DNA of 64,000 nt from Membranipora membranacea. Taxonomy: Eukaryota; Bryozoa; Gymnolaemata; Cheilostomatida; Membraniporidae. The DNA lies in contig OU612071.1 of the NCBI GenBank assembly GCA_914767715.1, forward strand, positions 27,527,681 to 27,591,680, written 5' to 3'. Position numbers and translations under genes: made by a program. Under the pieces are notes generated by a model. That model made no database searches. It was given only the letters and a program-made list of their open reading frames with translations, and was not told the DNA's origin. Positions 22,830 to 35,290 of this stretch are shown one piece after another (the stretch's first letter is position 1; each line of letters begins with the position of its first letter).

Positions 22830-24803
22830 TATCAATGATGAAAGTCTACACTAAAATATTAGATCGTGTATAAGTAAATTATCAGATAGACCATTTTTGT
22901 TGGGTATTATTTTGACAGCTAGTTTGCTTAATAAAAATATGATGAATTTGTTCCACTCGAAAAATAAACAAAGGGATTGTGACTCAATTTTTTTAGTTTC
23001 AAATGAGTTTTCTGATACACTGGCAGGTTTGTTTGGAACTGCATCAAGAATCCTCCGGACTAAATACTAACCTTTCTTTTTGTTTGCCCCAATCATAACA
23101 AAATATTTGATGGTCAAATTTTGAGACAACGCTTTTAGTGATCAAAGGATTTATACTGTTTTCTTTTGAACCCCCTATTGCTTAATTTTATTCATCGTTA
23201 GATTCTGAATAACTGAAAATGATTTAACTCTACATGAACAACAAATTGTTCACCCATTAAGAAAATTGCCAAAGTGGAACCTAATACTGATGACTTACTG
23301 ATAATAATGTGTTGAGGTTTGTAGAGAACGCAGGAGAGTGATAGCTTGCTGTCTTTCAGCGGTCACTCTTATAGTCAGTTTGACTGGAAATTACCAATTA
23401 AAACGACTTCCATTTCATACTACATCCTTATGCCTTTTTTTCTGTCTTTGTTTTGTTTTATTAGCATTATCTGTCAAGGAAATGATATTGGGGTGTTAAT
23501 ACTTTTGATGGAGATCAATAGGCAGTGCCGTGATAAAATGGATACCGTGGCGGCCCAAAGCAACATTTTACTATCTGGCAAAACCAGGACATCAAGTAAG
23601 AACCTCTACTCAATTTTGGATATCAATTCATTGTAGACAATAAAAAGCAACTGTTTGATAATACAGACAAATCAAACACGCGAACTGAAATGTCCAATTG
23701 TAACATTATAACTCTTTCACCCGAACATTATCTTCAAATCTCTGATGACAGCAACAACTAGTGTTATATAAAGAGCTTGTAGTATGTTTAAACTACTCAT
23801 CCCAATGCCAGCAGAAACCAATTTTTCTGTTTCACCAATGACATATTTACATTTTATAATTCCAATCATATGGTTGTCTGCCTGAGTTGGATGCAGTTAA
23901 GAGAGGGTTTCATTCTGCATAGTTTACTAATGAGCCAAAAGATCTCTAGATTCATAGCCTGGCTAAATATAGCTGTATTAGGTTGTATTGATTGGTGCAT
24001 TATATCAGTTAATGAATCGGGATGTAACATTCCTGAACTTTATGAAAAATCTTTTATTGCCATTTCCTGAATCAATCATTGCAGACTATAATTGAACCGC
24101 TTCATCTTAATATGGGTTTTTTATTAGTGGAGAGTGACATTATTATCAGAACAGCTGTAAGATACTCCGACAATTTGTGTTGTTGGCAGTTTCCCGGTTT
24201 TATTCAGACACAATTTGCATGACCCTAGCAGCAAGCTGCCAGGCAAAATCCAAATTGCGACTACTCCATTCAAAATGCCGCTAGCAACTGATATTTACAA
24301 AAAATGCTACCAGTTTATACTAAATTTACGCAGTAAAACTTTACATTACAGAAAGATCTTGCAGGATTTAATTAAGGATGCTCATTCAAGGATGGTGCAT
24401 GACGGTAGACATAACACTGAAAACAAGAGATTGAGCTTCCTAATTAAGGGATGATAAATAACTCAATGATGATGGGCAGGAGGATAGAGTGTTTCATATG
24501 AATTACCTTTCTGCTCAAACTTTATTTGTTTATTGATTAAATTACTGGTGTGGTCAAAATCACACATTTTGATTTTTGTCTTCACAATTTATTTGTGATT
24601 TGAGTTGTGTTGTAATTAGCAATGCCGGTTGATTTGAGGCCACAAAAACCCTTTAATATTTTACTTTAATTTTTAATTCAAAGCCTCATTCAGAATATAT
24701 TTGAGCTATACAGAATTCAATGATCACCAACTTTCCTTAGTGGCAGCAGATATATTATAAGTTTTACCCTTGGGTCTCTGCGCTTGAATATTGTTGTCCG
24801 ATA
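22830..24803. other. Left arm inner part, no supported gene
   Basis: Frames at 23346-23636, 23870-24070 and 24215-24454 recur in the right arm (31829-32119, 27857-28057, about 27500-27720 inverted). Their differences change many residues, and stops differ between copies, so I read them as homologous non-coding or decayed DNA rather than selected genes. The unoccupied site of element E is at about 23697-23706. Confidence 0.5.
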
Positions 24804-26015
24804 GGCATCCGGATTCTTAGCGGAGCAGAAGTTATTATTAAATCTACATATAGAGGTATTAATAGATGTGATATTTGCGGTAAGCAGAAGATTGTTTAAC
24901 TTGTCATCCAGGATATCCAGGATATTAAATAGCCATCAGTAAGTCATCATATTAATCACTTGCCGGTTATGTTTATTGCCCTGTCACTTGTAGGATAGTT
25001 TTCTATTAAACAGTCATGAAACCCCTTTTATTTGAGAACATGAAATTAGTTATAATGTCAATAGGATTTCCATTCTTCCTCTGACAGTGCAGTTGTTACT
25101 AGATTCAACAATATTGGTGATAAGGAGAAATTATATAGACCTGATTGCTCATGATGGCCTTTTGAAACAGCCAATAGATCGTGACACCTATTAAACAACT
25201 TCTTTGATTTTGACAAAATACCAGGATATGTAAGCTTTGTTGTCCATTGCTTGATATACGATGGATCATTTTTAAGAAGCATTATCAAAATTTAAAGAAT
25301 AGTCTGTAGGCAACCCTCTCCTATTTTGTCACTTCCATTAACAATTTTTCGTGGATAGGGTTTGACAGCTGTTTCTGGTAGAGTTTTTCATTCTGATAGC
25401 AAATTGTAATACAAATTGAAACCAAAGAACATTTTCAATTTTTTGTCTTGAAAACAGGCTTCGGACGTTCTTTGAGATCTGATTTTTTTAATTTAGTTAT
25501 ATGCTTGTTTCTCATGTACCACATTTGTCCCCCCTCATCAGTAACCAAAATTTGCTGATTTCCCAGGCACCCAACAATTGAAATGGTGTTGAATCCTTGT
25601 TTCTGTTAACATCCAGCTTGCCATACAAACCCCCCTACCCAAACTGCTGTATGTATTATTGCAACAATTTTAAGAACCTATATGTATGTAAATTATAAAC
25701 ATATGTGAATAAGATATTTAGCAATATAATCACGACAGTTGGAAATTCTGATCATAACATTTCCTGTGATTTAGACATTCTGTCTTCTTTGCCAAGCTGG
25801 GTTTTCCAAACCGGATAGAAAGCTTAAAAGAAAAAAAGTATAGCCAGGTAAGGATTTTAGGTAGCTGTTGTAAACCTTGCTGAAACTGCTCATACTAAAT
25901 GCACTTGCCCCTTCAATTAAAAGTGAATATTTAATGAAAATCACTTTGGATTCATGAATTAGTGTTCTCTCATAAAACATTTCCATCAATAGGTATCCAA
26001 GACTTACAGCGATGG
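24804..26015. other. Spacer at the centre of the palindrome
   Basis: This 1.2-kb sequence has no inverted partner in the window. Minus-strand frames at 25058-25288 and at 25771-26097 (the latter extends into the right arm) look moderately protein-like (KSKKLFNRCHDLLAVSKGH; a hydrophobic frame starting MITNFPWWQQIYYKF) but match nothing I know. Confidence 0.5.
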
Positions 26016-26346
26016 TATCAGGACAATATTCAAGCGCAGAGACCAAAGGGTAAAACTTATAATATATCTGCTGCCACCAAGGAAAGTTGGTTATCATTGA
26101 ATTCTGTATAGCTCAAATATTATTCTGAATGAGGCTTTGAATTAAAAGTAAAATATTATAGGGTTATTCATGTGGCCTCAAATCAATCGGCATTGCTAAT
26201 TACAACACAACTCAAATCACAAGTAAATTGTGAAGACCAAAATCAAAATGTCTGATTTTGACCACGCCAGTAATATAATCAATTAACAAATAAAGTTTGA
26301 GCGGAAAGGTAATTCATATGAAACACTCTATCCTCTTGCCCGTGTC

Positions 26347-27470
26347 AGAAGGCTATGGATATTTGATGACAACAATTGACATAAGTCTATTTACCCCCTT
26401 GGTTGTGTCTCACATCAGTTGCCACTCATAAGACACAAAATTTAGATTTCGGTTCGGTAAATGTGATAAAGAATGAATGGTGATGAAACTTTTTAAAAGA
26501 GGGATGACATTGGTTGTTACTATATAATAGCTCGATAACATCCTTGTTCTACTCTCATATGAAAGCTCTTACAGCCTGATTCTATCATGTTGATTTGACA
26601 ATTACCATTAATAAATAATGCCTGTTGAAATGCTCACTTCCTCCTAACACTTCCCTTTCAAGGATGGGGTGACACAATATGTTGTATTTATTATAGCCCG
26701 GTAACATCTTTGTTTCACTGTAATATCATATGCCAAATTGTATCATGTTTTGACACTCTCCATTAATAAAAAATGCCTGTGGAAATGCTCACTTCCTCCT
26801 AACACTTCCCTTTCAAGGATGGGGTGACACAATATATTGTATTTATTATAGCCGGGTAACATCCTTGTTTCACTGTAATATTATATGTCAAATTGTGTCA
26901 TGTTTGACACTCTTCACTAATGAAAATTGCCTGTGGAAATTCTCAATTCCTAAATTATAAATTGTTTCTAACAACTCCCTTTCAATGATAGGGGTTGATA
27001 CGATATGCTGTATTTCTAATAGCCGGATGAGATGCTTTTTTAGTATCAAATGAAATCTAACACTCCCTGATGCTGTGTGACATACAGGTACCCCTGTACC
27101 TGTATGCCACATTATCCACAACTGGCGGTTAGTTGTTCAACGTTACTGTGCAGGGAACTTTAACTGAATTTCCGCTTGCTGTGCATTACAGATTAAGCTA
27201 CTTGATAACTTCCTAATTGACTGGTTATCATCGTCATTGGGTTATATATCATCCTGTGACTGCATTCTATATAGTGATTGAGGACAATCGCCTCAAGGGG
27301 GAGCATATGTGACATACAGGTACCCCTGTACCTGGATGTCACATTATCCACCACTGGCGGTTGGTTGTTCATTGTTGCTGTGTAGTGTCTATTGATTAAA
27401 TCTCCGATTTGCTATGTATGTTGGATTGTGCTACTTGATAGCTTCCTAATTGACTCTTATCATCGTCATT
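26347..27470. repeat. Right-arm-specific tandem repeats
   Basis: Three to four units of about 165 bp (phrases GGATGGGGTGACACAATATG, ATTATAGCC, TTCACTGTAATAT, CACTTCCTCCTAACACTTCCC) at 26490-27010. They are followed by a second repeat of about 230 bp, in two copies, each with the palindrome ACAGGTACCCCTGTACCTG (27085 and 27313). The left arm has none of this between its flanking homologies near 24465. Confidence 0.75.
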
Positions 27471-28478
27471 GGGTTATTTATCATCGCTTAATTGGGAAGC
27501 TCAATCTCCTGTTTTCAGTGTTATGTCTACCGTCATGGACCATCCTTGAATGAGCATCATTAATTAAATCCTGCAAGATCTTTCTGTAATGTGAAGTTGT
27601 ACTGTGTAAATTTTATAAGCTGGTAGCATTTTCTATAAAGATCAGTTGCTAGCAGCATTTTGAATGGAGTTGTCGCAATTTGGATTTTGCCCGGCAGCTT
27701 GCTGCTAGGGTCATGCATATTGTCACTAAATAAAACCAGGAAACTGCCAAAAACTGTCGGAGTATCTTACAGCTGTTCTGATAATAGTGTCACTCTTCAC
27801 TAATAAATAACCCATATGAAGAAGAAGCGGTTCAATTATAGTCTGCAATGATTGATTCAGGAAATGGCAATATAAGACTTTTCATAAAATTCAGGGATGT
27901 TACATCTCGATTCATTAACTGATATAATGCACCAATCAATACAACATAATACAGCTATATTTAGCCAGGCTATGAATCTAGAGATTGTTCGGTTAATTAG
28001 AAAACTATGCAGAATGAAACCCTCTCTCAACTGCATCCAACTCAGGCAGACAACCAAATGATTGGAATTAATAAATGTAAATATGTCATCGGTGAAACAG
28101 AAAAATTGGTTTCTGCTGGCATGGGGATGAGTAGTTTTAACATACTACAAGCTCTTAATATAATACTAGTTGTTGCTGTCATCAGAGTCTGTTTAGGAAA
28201 GATGCATTTCTTAAATCTCACAATTAGATCTTCATGATTGTCACTTATCAATTCTGATGGGAGATAAAGGTGTTTTGTAGGGTGAAATCTTTGATTTCTT
28301 TATTGGAAAAACAATTAAATAACCATTTTGATAGGAAGTCCATTTAAATCTTTCTTACTCTGCTAGCCAAGGCTTTTTTCGCCATGTCTTTCATGTTGAC
28401 TGCCAACTACATGGCACAGGGATTTGAAGGAGAAGATTTGAAGATAATGTTCAGGTGAAAGAGTGATAATGTTACAAC

Positions 28479-29215
28479 ATAGACTTAATATACTACCTAG
28501 ACAGGACAATGCTTATTGCTTCACTGATCATAATTTGTCCCACTTAAATAGCACGACATGACGTAATTAGTTTGTGCTGTGAGCCATAGTTTACTATATA
28601 CCATTCAATGAAATAATGTGAAAAATCAAGGGGCGCCGGGCCCCTAATTATTCAAACACAGAGAAAATTTGTGAGTTTATGTAAAAGACCTTTCCGCACG
28701 AGATGGTATAAAAAATTGGCTCCTTAGGCGAATCTAGAGCGAGAACAGACCTGATAAGTTACAATCATTAGCCAATAAATATTGAAACAAATACAGCCGT
28801 CTACCCTTAACACTTCTGCCACTACTATTCAAATGCACAGAATACCCACAACACAGTATCACAAATATTTTGTTGGATGAGCCAGATCAAAGCACCACCA
28901 CCATCATCATAGATTTTTGCATAAATATTCCTATTCATGACTGAGCACAACCTGCTCAGCTTGGATTCCTTGTTACAAGTTTTTACTGCAATTTTTTTTG
29001 TCGCTTCATGAGGAAGAATAGATCTGTGCTGTAAATTGAGTATGCCAACTCCAGGTATGTATGTATGTATCATGAAGCTAGGGTACGTGGCACATATATA
29101 TATATGAAGTCTATGGTCATCTCTCATCAATGAAATAATATAGTAAATCAAGGCACGCAGGGTATAATACCAGCCAAATTATATTAGATCTGTTTTAATT
29201 TATGAGATACAAATT
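28479..29215 (+). repeat. Left TIR of element E
   Basis: Inverted partner of 31030-31757. Contains a TATATATATA run near 29095 and ends near AGATCTGTTTTAATTTATGAGATAC. Confidence 0.8.
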
Positions 29216-29429
29216 ATCAAAACAAATACAGCCCTGTACTGAAACAGAAGATGAAAGATACTATGTAAACAAAGTGGTTACTGGTTTTAATATTCATACT
29301 TCGTTGAGATTATTTATTTATATAACGTGAACCTGCAGCCTGCTGTCTCATCTTCACAAGTGAGCCCAGCTGCAATTTCACTATCATCAGTTGCGAGATA
29401 CAAGGCACACATAACAAAACTATTTTTAG

Positions 29430-29561
29430 ATGAGCCTACAGCCTGCTACCTCGTCTTCACAAGATGATAATCTGGCTGCCTCATCTTCACAAGATGATAA
29501 TCTTGCTGCCTCATCTTCACAAGATGAAAATCCTGCTGCTACCACTTCACAAGATGATAAG
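29430..29561 (+). CDS. Repetitive Ser/Asp-rich exon inside element E
   Basis: 44 codons from ATG 29430 to a GTAAG donor at 29562. It holds three to four copies of a 10-residue unit (SSSQDDNLAA) encoded by 30-bp tandem repeats. The 3' phase (0) does not fit the THAP exon at 30098 directly, so an exon may be missing or the two belong to different transcripts. Confidence 0.4.
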
Positions 29562-30097
29562 GTAAGAAACAGCCCAGTGGTGGCTCTCATGTATGCATTG
29601 TCATATTTCGGTCTTTATTGGATTTAATTTTTTGGCATAATTTCTGCTTGTCCCATCCATCTAAGAGGACAGGCTTCCTTATTTTTTTAGATAGAAATCA
29701 ATTAAATATTGTCACATAATAATACCCACATCCTTCTATACTTGCACATAAATTTAAGGCTATAGACATAGTAAATAATAATCGATGGGTGTGATAAAAT
29801 TTGAATGTAAGAAAAAAAAGGTGGAACGATAGTAATGGGCGGGGGGGGGGGGGGCTGGAGGGACACTATTTGAGATGACAATTCTGATTTACGCCCGAAA
29901 TATCTAACTCAGAACTGGCACAGCAGTCAAAAAGTGTGAGTAGACTTAATCGGTGATCTCGCAAATCTGTCTTGGCCATGCTGACGCTGCTATGAAATTG
30001 ATTTTACAATTTCTGTTTATTATATCAAAAGCTGTAGTTTAATGATAATTACTTGTATATGTTATCATTTGTGATGCTTTTAAAAAAAATCATCTAG

Positions 30098-30410
30098 AAA
30101 CTGGTGTGCTGCCTACGGCTGTGGAAATAACCCGGCAGGAAATCCTAATTTAAGCTTCCACACCTTCCCCAGAAATAACGAGGAGAGACTAAAGGTATGG
30201 GTTTCGGCCGTTAAACGCAAGAACTGGATTCCATCAAAATATGCTGTTCTATGTAGCGAACATTTGAAACGAGATACATTTAGGCCTCCTGGTGTGGGTG
30301 GGAGAGCTTTGCTAAAAAAGGATGCTATCCCAACAATTTTCCAATCCTTCCCACACTATCTACAAACCCCTAATAGTGAAGAGATATACGCTGGTCAGAA
30401 TACACCATGA
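30098..30410 (+). CDS. THAP domain exon of element E
   Basis: After an ATCTAG acceptor the frame NWCAAYGCGN opens and runs to TGA at 30408-30410. It shows the C2CH zinc signature of THAP domains (C-A-A-Y-G-C ... LCSEH), the HTFPR block, W after LKV, and a C-terminal KKDAIPTIF equivalent to the AVPTIF block. THAP domains bind DNA and are common in P-element, Kolobok and related transposases. There is no upstream Met, so it depends on splicing. The stop follows soon after the domain, so the product would be a domain-only protein. Confidence 0.8.
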
Positions 30411-30469
30411 AACAACCAAACTCGCTGCAAACACTGACAATAAGCGCTCCAAACTGAGCAGGCTTATTG

Positions 30470-31000
30470 TGTTCAGTCATATCTAATTTTCAGCGATCGC
30501 TGATAGTGATAGTGTCTCATTTGGAAATTTTGCAGCAATCACCGATAGTGGTAGTTTTCTAGTCTTTGACCCATCCGCAAAATTCAGTATAATCCCACAG
30601 TAAATTTTTCTTTTGCTAAGTAGTGTGAGAAGTGGTTAGCTTACAATGCTCTACTAATTTGATTAATTTTAATTATACTGCAACCAGTCATATCTAACTT
30701 TGCAATGCTCACTGATAGTGGTAGTGTTTTTAATTTTTGTCGTGCCCACAACAATTAGTATAACTCAACAGTATATATTCATATTTTTTACAAAGTAGTG
30801 ATAAGAAGTGGCGAGCTTCATGGCTGTATTTGTGTCGATAAGCTTTAGCTTATGCTGTAATCAGTCTCATCGAATATGGCAGCAATCGCCGATAGTGGTA
30901 GCCGTTAGCCTTGGTCGTGCCCTCAGAAATTAGTGTAATCCCGCAGTAACAGCCCTCTTTTTTGTCATGTAGTGATAGAAGAGGTTAAGTACAGGGGCAG
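30470..31000. repeat. Subterminal ~190-bp repeats of element E
   Basis: The phrase CAGTCATATCTAA...GATAGTGGTAGTG recurs near 30474, 30686 and 30861, each followed by a diverged copy of the same spacer including AGTATAATCCCACAG. Such repeats are often transposase-binding arrays; that role is inference here. Confidence 0.65.
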
Positions 31001-31029
31001 GGCTGTATTTGTTTTGATTATTTGTATCT

Positions 31030-31757
31030 CATATATTAAAACAGATCTAATATAATTTGGCTGGTAATATACCCTGCGTGCCTTGATTTACTATATTATT
31101 TCATTGATGAGAGATGACCAAAGACTTTATATATATATGTGTTACGTACTCTAGCTTCATCATACATACATATCTGGAGTTGGCAAACTCAATTTACAGC
31201 ACAGATCTATGTTCCTCATGAAGCGACAATAAAATTTGCAGTAAAATCTTTTAACAAGGAATCCAAGCTGAGCAGGTTGTGCTCAGTCATGACTAGGAAT
31301 ATTTATGCAAACATCTATGATGATGGTGGTGGTGCTTTGATCTGGCTCACCCAACAAAATATTTGTGATACTGTGTTGTGGGTATTCTGTGCATTTGAAT
31401 AGTAGTGGTAGAAGTGTTAAGGGTAGACGGCTGTATTTGTTTCAATATTTATTGGCTAATGATTGTAACTTATCAGGTCTGTTCTCGCTTTGGATTCGCC
31501 TAAGGAGTCAATTTTTTATACCATCTCGTGCGGAAAGGTCTTTTACATAAACTCACAAATTTTCTCTGTGTTTAAATAATTAGGGGCCGGACAAGGGCTG
31601 ATATCATGCCCGGCTTCCCTTGATTTTTCACATTATTTCATTGAATGGTATATAGTAAACTATGGCTCACAGCACAAACTAATTACATCATGTCGTGCTA
31701 TTTAAGTGGGACAGTATTGAATGCTATTGGCCTGTCTAGGTAGTATATTAAGTCTAT
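31030..31757 (-). repeat. Right TIR of element E
   Basis: Inverted partner of 28479-29215, with only small differences by eye. Confidence 0.8.
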
Positions 31758-32623
31758 ATGTTACAATTGGACATTTCAGTTCGCGTGTTTGATTTGTCTG
31801 TATTATCAAACAGTTGCTTTTTTTTTGTCCACAATGAATTGATATCCAAAATTGAGTGGAGGTTCTTACTCGATGTTCTGGTTTTGCCGGATAGTAAAAT
31901 GTTGCTTTGGGCCGCCACGGTATCCATTTTATCATGGCACTGCCTATTGATCGCCATCCAAAGTATCAATACCCCAATATCATTTCCTCGACAAATAATG
32001 CTAATAAATGAAACCAATGACAGAAAAAAAGGCATAAGGATGTAGTGTGAAATGGAAGTCGTTTTAATTAATGATTTCCAGTCAAACTGACTATAAAAGT
32101 GACCGCTGAAAGACAGCAAGCTATCACTCTCCTGCGTTCTCTACAATCCTCAACACATTATTATCAGTAAGTCATCAGTATTAGGTTTTACTTTGGTAAT
32201 TTTCTTAATGGGTGAACAATTTGTTGTTCATGTAGAGTTAAATCATTTTCAGTTATTCAGAATCTTACTATGAATAAAATTAAGCAATAGGGGGTTCAAA
32301 ATAAAACAGAAAAAATCCTTTGATCACCAAAAGTGTTGTCTCAAAATTTGACCATCAAATATTAGTATATATAGTATTTAGTTGGGAGGATTTTTGTTGC
32401 AGTTCCAAACAAACCTGCCAGTGTATCAGAAAACTCATTTGAAACTAAAAACTTGAGTGACAATCCCTTTGTTTATTTTTCGAGTGGAACAAATCCATCA
32501 TATTTTTGTTAAGCAAACCAGCTGTCAAAATAATATTCAACACATTATACACAATCTAATATTTTAGTGTAGACTTTCATCATTGATATTTATAGAGTTA
32601 CTACAGTGTTTATAGCAAACACA

Positions 32624-33440
32624 ATGAGAGTTTTACTAATTACCATAGCCGCTGTTTTGCTGATGTTTGGTGCAACTGCAGAAGCAAGTGATTATATGGT
32701 AAGTAGTGAGTTATAGTATGACTGCTTCAATGTTTATTGATCAGTTATTCCAAAAAGTTGTTGGCTTTAGGATTAAAAAAGGCAACTTCAGTGTTCAGGA
32801 CCCTTACTCTACCCTCAGGGATTTATTCTAATTGGAATAAGCGATGCTTTAATGAAGCAAGATATCACTATCACATCGCTGAAAATTATAATTCAATCGG
32901 TCATTCAATTAGACAAAAGATCGCTCACTAAGAATTTGTATAGTAAATTTGAAAGTGAGAGCCTAGTAGGTATCTCTCACTCATTGATGATCGCTCACTC
33001 ACTCACTCACCCACTGAGTTTTTTATTGAAAGACTCCCCTAGATAGTAATAACTTTATACCACACACATTTCTAACCAAAGACTGCTGTTCATCAATATC
33101 ATCAAGTTTCTCAACCCTGAGTAGTCTGTTTTGTTCTCAGCATAACATGGTGCTGGATCTTTGTAGCATTCATCTCATAGGAGAGAAAACATTCCGGTGT
33201 ACAGTTTTGTTTCAGATTTCAGCATAAATGCTAAATTTAATTTTTTTTTCATTCTGAGCACTTCAAGTTTAAATGTTACCATCACTTTCTATATTTCAGC
33301 AATGTACGGTCGCATGCTCAAATAACTATAAGACATCAGCATCACAGAAAACTTGCGTGCCTCGCTGTGCACATGCGTGTGTGTCTCAAGAATCGTGTAG
33401 ATTTTTTATAAATCTATTTCTTGGGTCATCCTTGTTCTGA
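32624..33440 (+). CDS. Small secreted cysteine-rich peptide, right arm copy (2 exons)
   Basis: Exon 1 32624-32698 encodes the same 25-residue signal-like start as the left-arm copy and ends in GTAAGT; exon 2 33300-33440 follows TATATTTCAG in phase 0. The 71-residue product has six cysteines, C-x3-C-x12-C-x3-C-x3-C-x5-C, followed by a short hydrophobic tail. A TATAGAGTTAC stretch about 35 bases before the ATG is shared by both copies. The pair is divergent, each gene pointing away from the palindrome centre. Role unknown: secreted effector, signal or antimicrobial are all possible. Confidence 0.7.
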
Positions 33441-33547
33441 AAGAATCTTCTCATTGTGGAGGAACCAATTAACTGATTAAATATTCTAAAAAATTTTCTC
33501 ATGACTGATGCACAATATAATAATTAATACTGTAAGAGTTGGTTACT

Positions 33548-34803
33548 CTGTGATCACTAGACCTTTCCATTGTTTCTGTGATGAATCCATGTATTTGAGT
33601 ATTATCCATATATGGGCAAAGTTTTTAATCAGAGACTCCTCTCTCAGACTTGATATCAACGTCATATGGTTTCTTCTCTATATGGTGGTTGAAGGAGCTG
33701 AAGGGATAAGGTTACAAACTGATGCTGATTCATAAAGTCTAGTCAGCTCAACAAGTGACTTGACCAACAGGTTATGGGTTTGGTCTATCTTTCAAGACCT
33801 TTATGCCAAACTCTGGCAAAACCATCTACGACAAATACGAGTATTGCAGATCAGTTGAAGAGATATACCCAGTTCCGGTCATGACTATAAATTCAAAGCA
33901 TTAGACTTGACCATGAGAAGATAGTCAATGATGATATTTTCAATATAGTCAATACTGATGGCAACATTGCAACTTCTTTTCAACGGAGTTGTTTTCCCTG
34001 GAGAGCAAAGAAAAGACACTAGAAGCGGTCATACTATCATTAAAAATATTTGTATAATATATAACCGACCATATCAAAGTTTTAGGTCATGTTACATTAA
34101 ATTAGAATGCATAAGATTTTGCAAAGCCCCATATGCTGGTTTTGTTTGCTCAAGCTATATCAGAGTTTGAGGTCATGTGACTTCAAAGTTTATAATGTTT
34201 TAATATAGATGTTTCTCTCTTTAGCATATCACTACGTTCTACATCCCGAGATTGCTTATAGTTGTTTCTATTGCAGCTGCTTGTATGTGTTTATTTTAGT
34301 TATCGACCCCACAGTGAAATCTGTTGAGCCCGAGTCACTGTATGCCTTAGACCGCGTTACCTTCATTCATTTGATGTGAAGTTGGTCCAGGTAACTGCTG
34401 CATACTGATCTGTAGGCATGAAGAGGGTTACTTTTGTTGACACCATATATATCTTTCTCAGGCCATATCTCATCTCTTGGTTTTCTCAGGCCATATCTCA
34501 TAACCCTTACATCCTGAATCTGAACTGTATCACATGATAAAAGCTGTTACTGTTTACTGTTTATTTGTTCAGGGTATTGGATCTCAAAGATCTATAAGAT
34601 CGAACAAACTATGAAATCCCAAGTGTCAGATTATGATGTTCTCAAGAAATCACCACAAAAATCATCTTAAACCTGATTTGCAATGTTTCATCTAAACATA
34701 ATTATCAACAATGCTGAGGCCAATTTTCATTGAATACCACCAAGTTGCTTTTGATTGATAGTTCTGTGATTACCCATAAATTTGGTACTTCCTGAGAAAG
34801 TGC
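33548..34803. other. Right-arm-specific 1.25-kb block, nature unknown
   Basis: Between TTACTCT and TTTGTTGG the left arm has nothing, the right arm has this block. I see no terminal repeats, poly-A or coding region; an 18-base duplication (CAGGCCATATCTCAT) sits near 34461 and 34488. It could be an insertion here or a deletion in the other arm. Confidence 0.5.
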
Positions 34804-34804
34804 T

Positions 34805-35000
34805 TTGTTGGCCTAGTGGTATGATTTGGGACTAATGAACCTGAGGTCTCAGGTTTGATCCTTGGTGCCGGAAGTATTCCTTGACAAATAAGCAGTAATT
34901 GGATGCACGATTAATGAGTGAGCGGGTATTTGACCTGATCCGACCGGGACCTATTATGAGGAGGAAATTACTGTATGTTTAAACCCTTTGCAGGCCTAGT
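34805..35000 (+). repeat. tRNA-derived SINE (second family), right arm copy
   Basis: GGCCTAGTGGTATGATTTGG carries the A box and CAGGTTTGATCCTTGG the B box; body as in the inverted left-arm copy. Confidence 0.75.
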
Positions 35001-35290
35001 TCAAACAAATGCAGTAGTAGTTGCTCTTCAGAAATTGAATCAGGCCAAATATCCCTGTAAACAGGTGAACGGATATCTGTATCCTAATCGGTAATGGGAC
35101 ATAGATACAAAATCAACAATATCTTCAATGATCAGTTGATAACACCAAAAAATACTCTTGACTTTCACTGGAACTGTAGTAGTTATTTTGAAGGAAATTC
35201 AACCTAGCATACTGCCAAAAATTAAAATTAGAGTTTTCACTGTTGTGATAAAACTCCCTGTTCAATTAATGATTGACCGGAATTGGATTT

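Larger units (their letters stand above)
11834..24803. repeat. Left arm of a giant imperfect palindrome
   Basis: The reverse complement of this arm recurs at 26016-39490. Matched landmarks: 11834-12790 with 38520-39490; 15803-15850 with 38260-38310; 16981-17030 with 37200-37255; 17370-17640 with 36390-36650; 21830-21985 (SINE) with 34805-34960; 22134-22794 with 32624-33440; 23346-23640 with 31829-32119; 23870-24070 with 27857-28057; 24720-24800 with 26016-26100. By eye the arms differ at roughly 5% of positions in the best-matching parts, more elsewhere. Arm-specific insertions are listed separately. The arms are therefore old enough to have diverged. Confidence 0.9.
28479..31757. mobile_element. 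Element E: DNA transposon with ~700-bp TIRs and a THAP-domain gene
   Basis: Long inverted repeats (28479 to about 29215 and about 31030 to 31757) start ATAGACTTAATATACTACC. The flanks are ATGTTACAAC (28469-28478) and ATGTTACAAT (31758-31767), and the left arm has the unoccupied ATGTTACAAT site (inverted, about 23697-23706). A 9-10-bp duplication is thus visible. The interior holds a Ser/Asp-rich exon and a THAP exon on the + strand and three to four repeats of about 190 bp. A 9-10-bp duplication does not fit Kolobok (TTAA) or P elements (8 bp); MULE-like is one option. No catalytic region was recognised, so it is probably non-autonomous. Confidence 0.85.

Noticed and set aside
23870-24070. 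A membrane protein conserved in both arms (MVVCLSWMQLREGF...)
   Set aside because: The frame recurs at 27857-28057 only through the palindrome; no start context, splice sites or known family.
31754-32119. 121-codon frame shared with 23346-23636
   Set aside because: Shared because it lies in both palindrome arms; most differences change residues and the ends differ, so selection for a protein is not supported.
34808-34875. A functional tRNA gene
   Set aside because: A and B boxes are present but the B box is degenerate (GGTTTGATCC), the sequence continues into a SINE body, and the same unit is in the other arm. The SINE at 56050 is rejected as a tRNA gene for the same reason.
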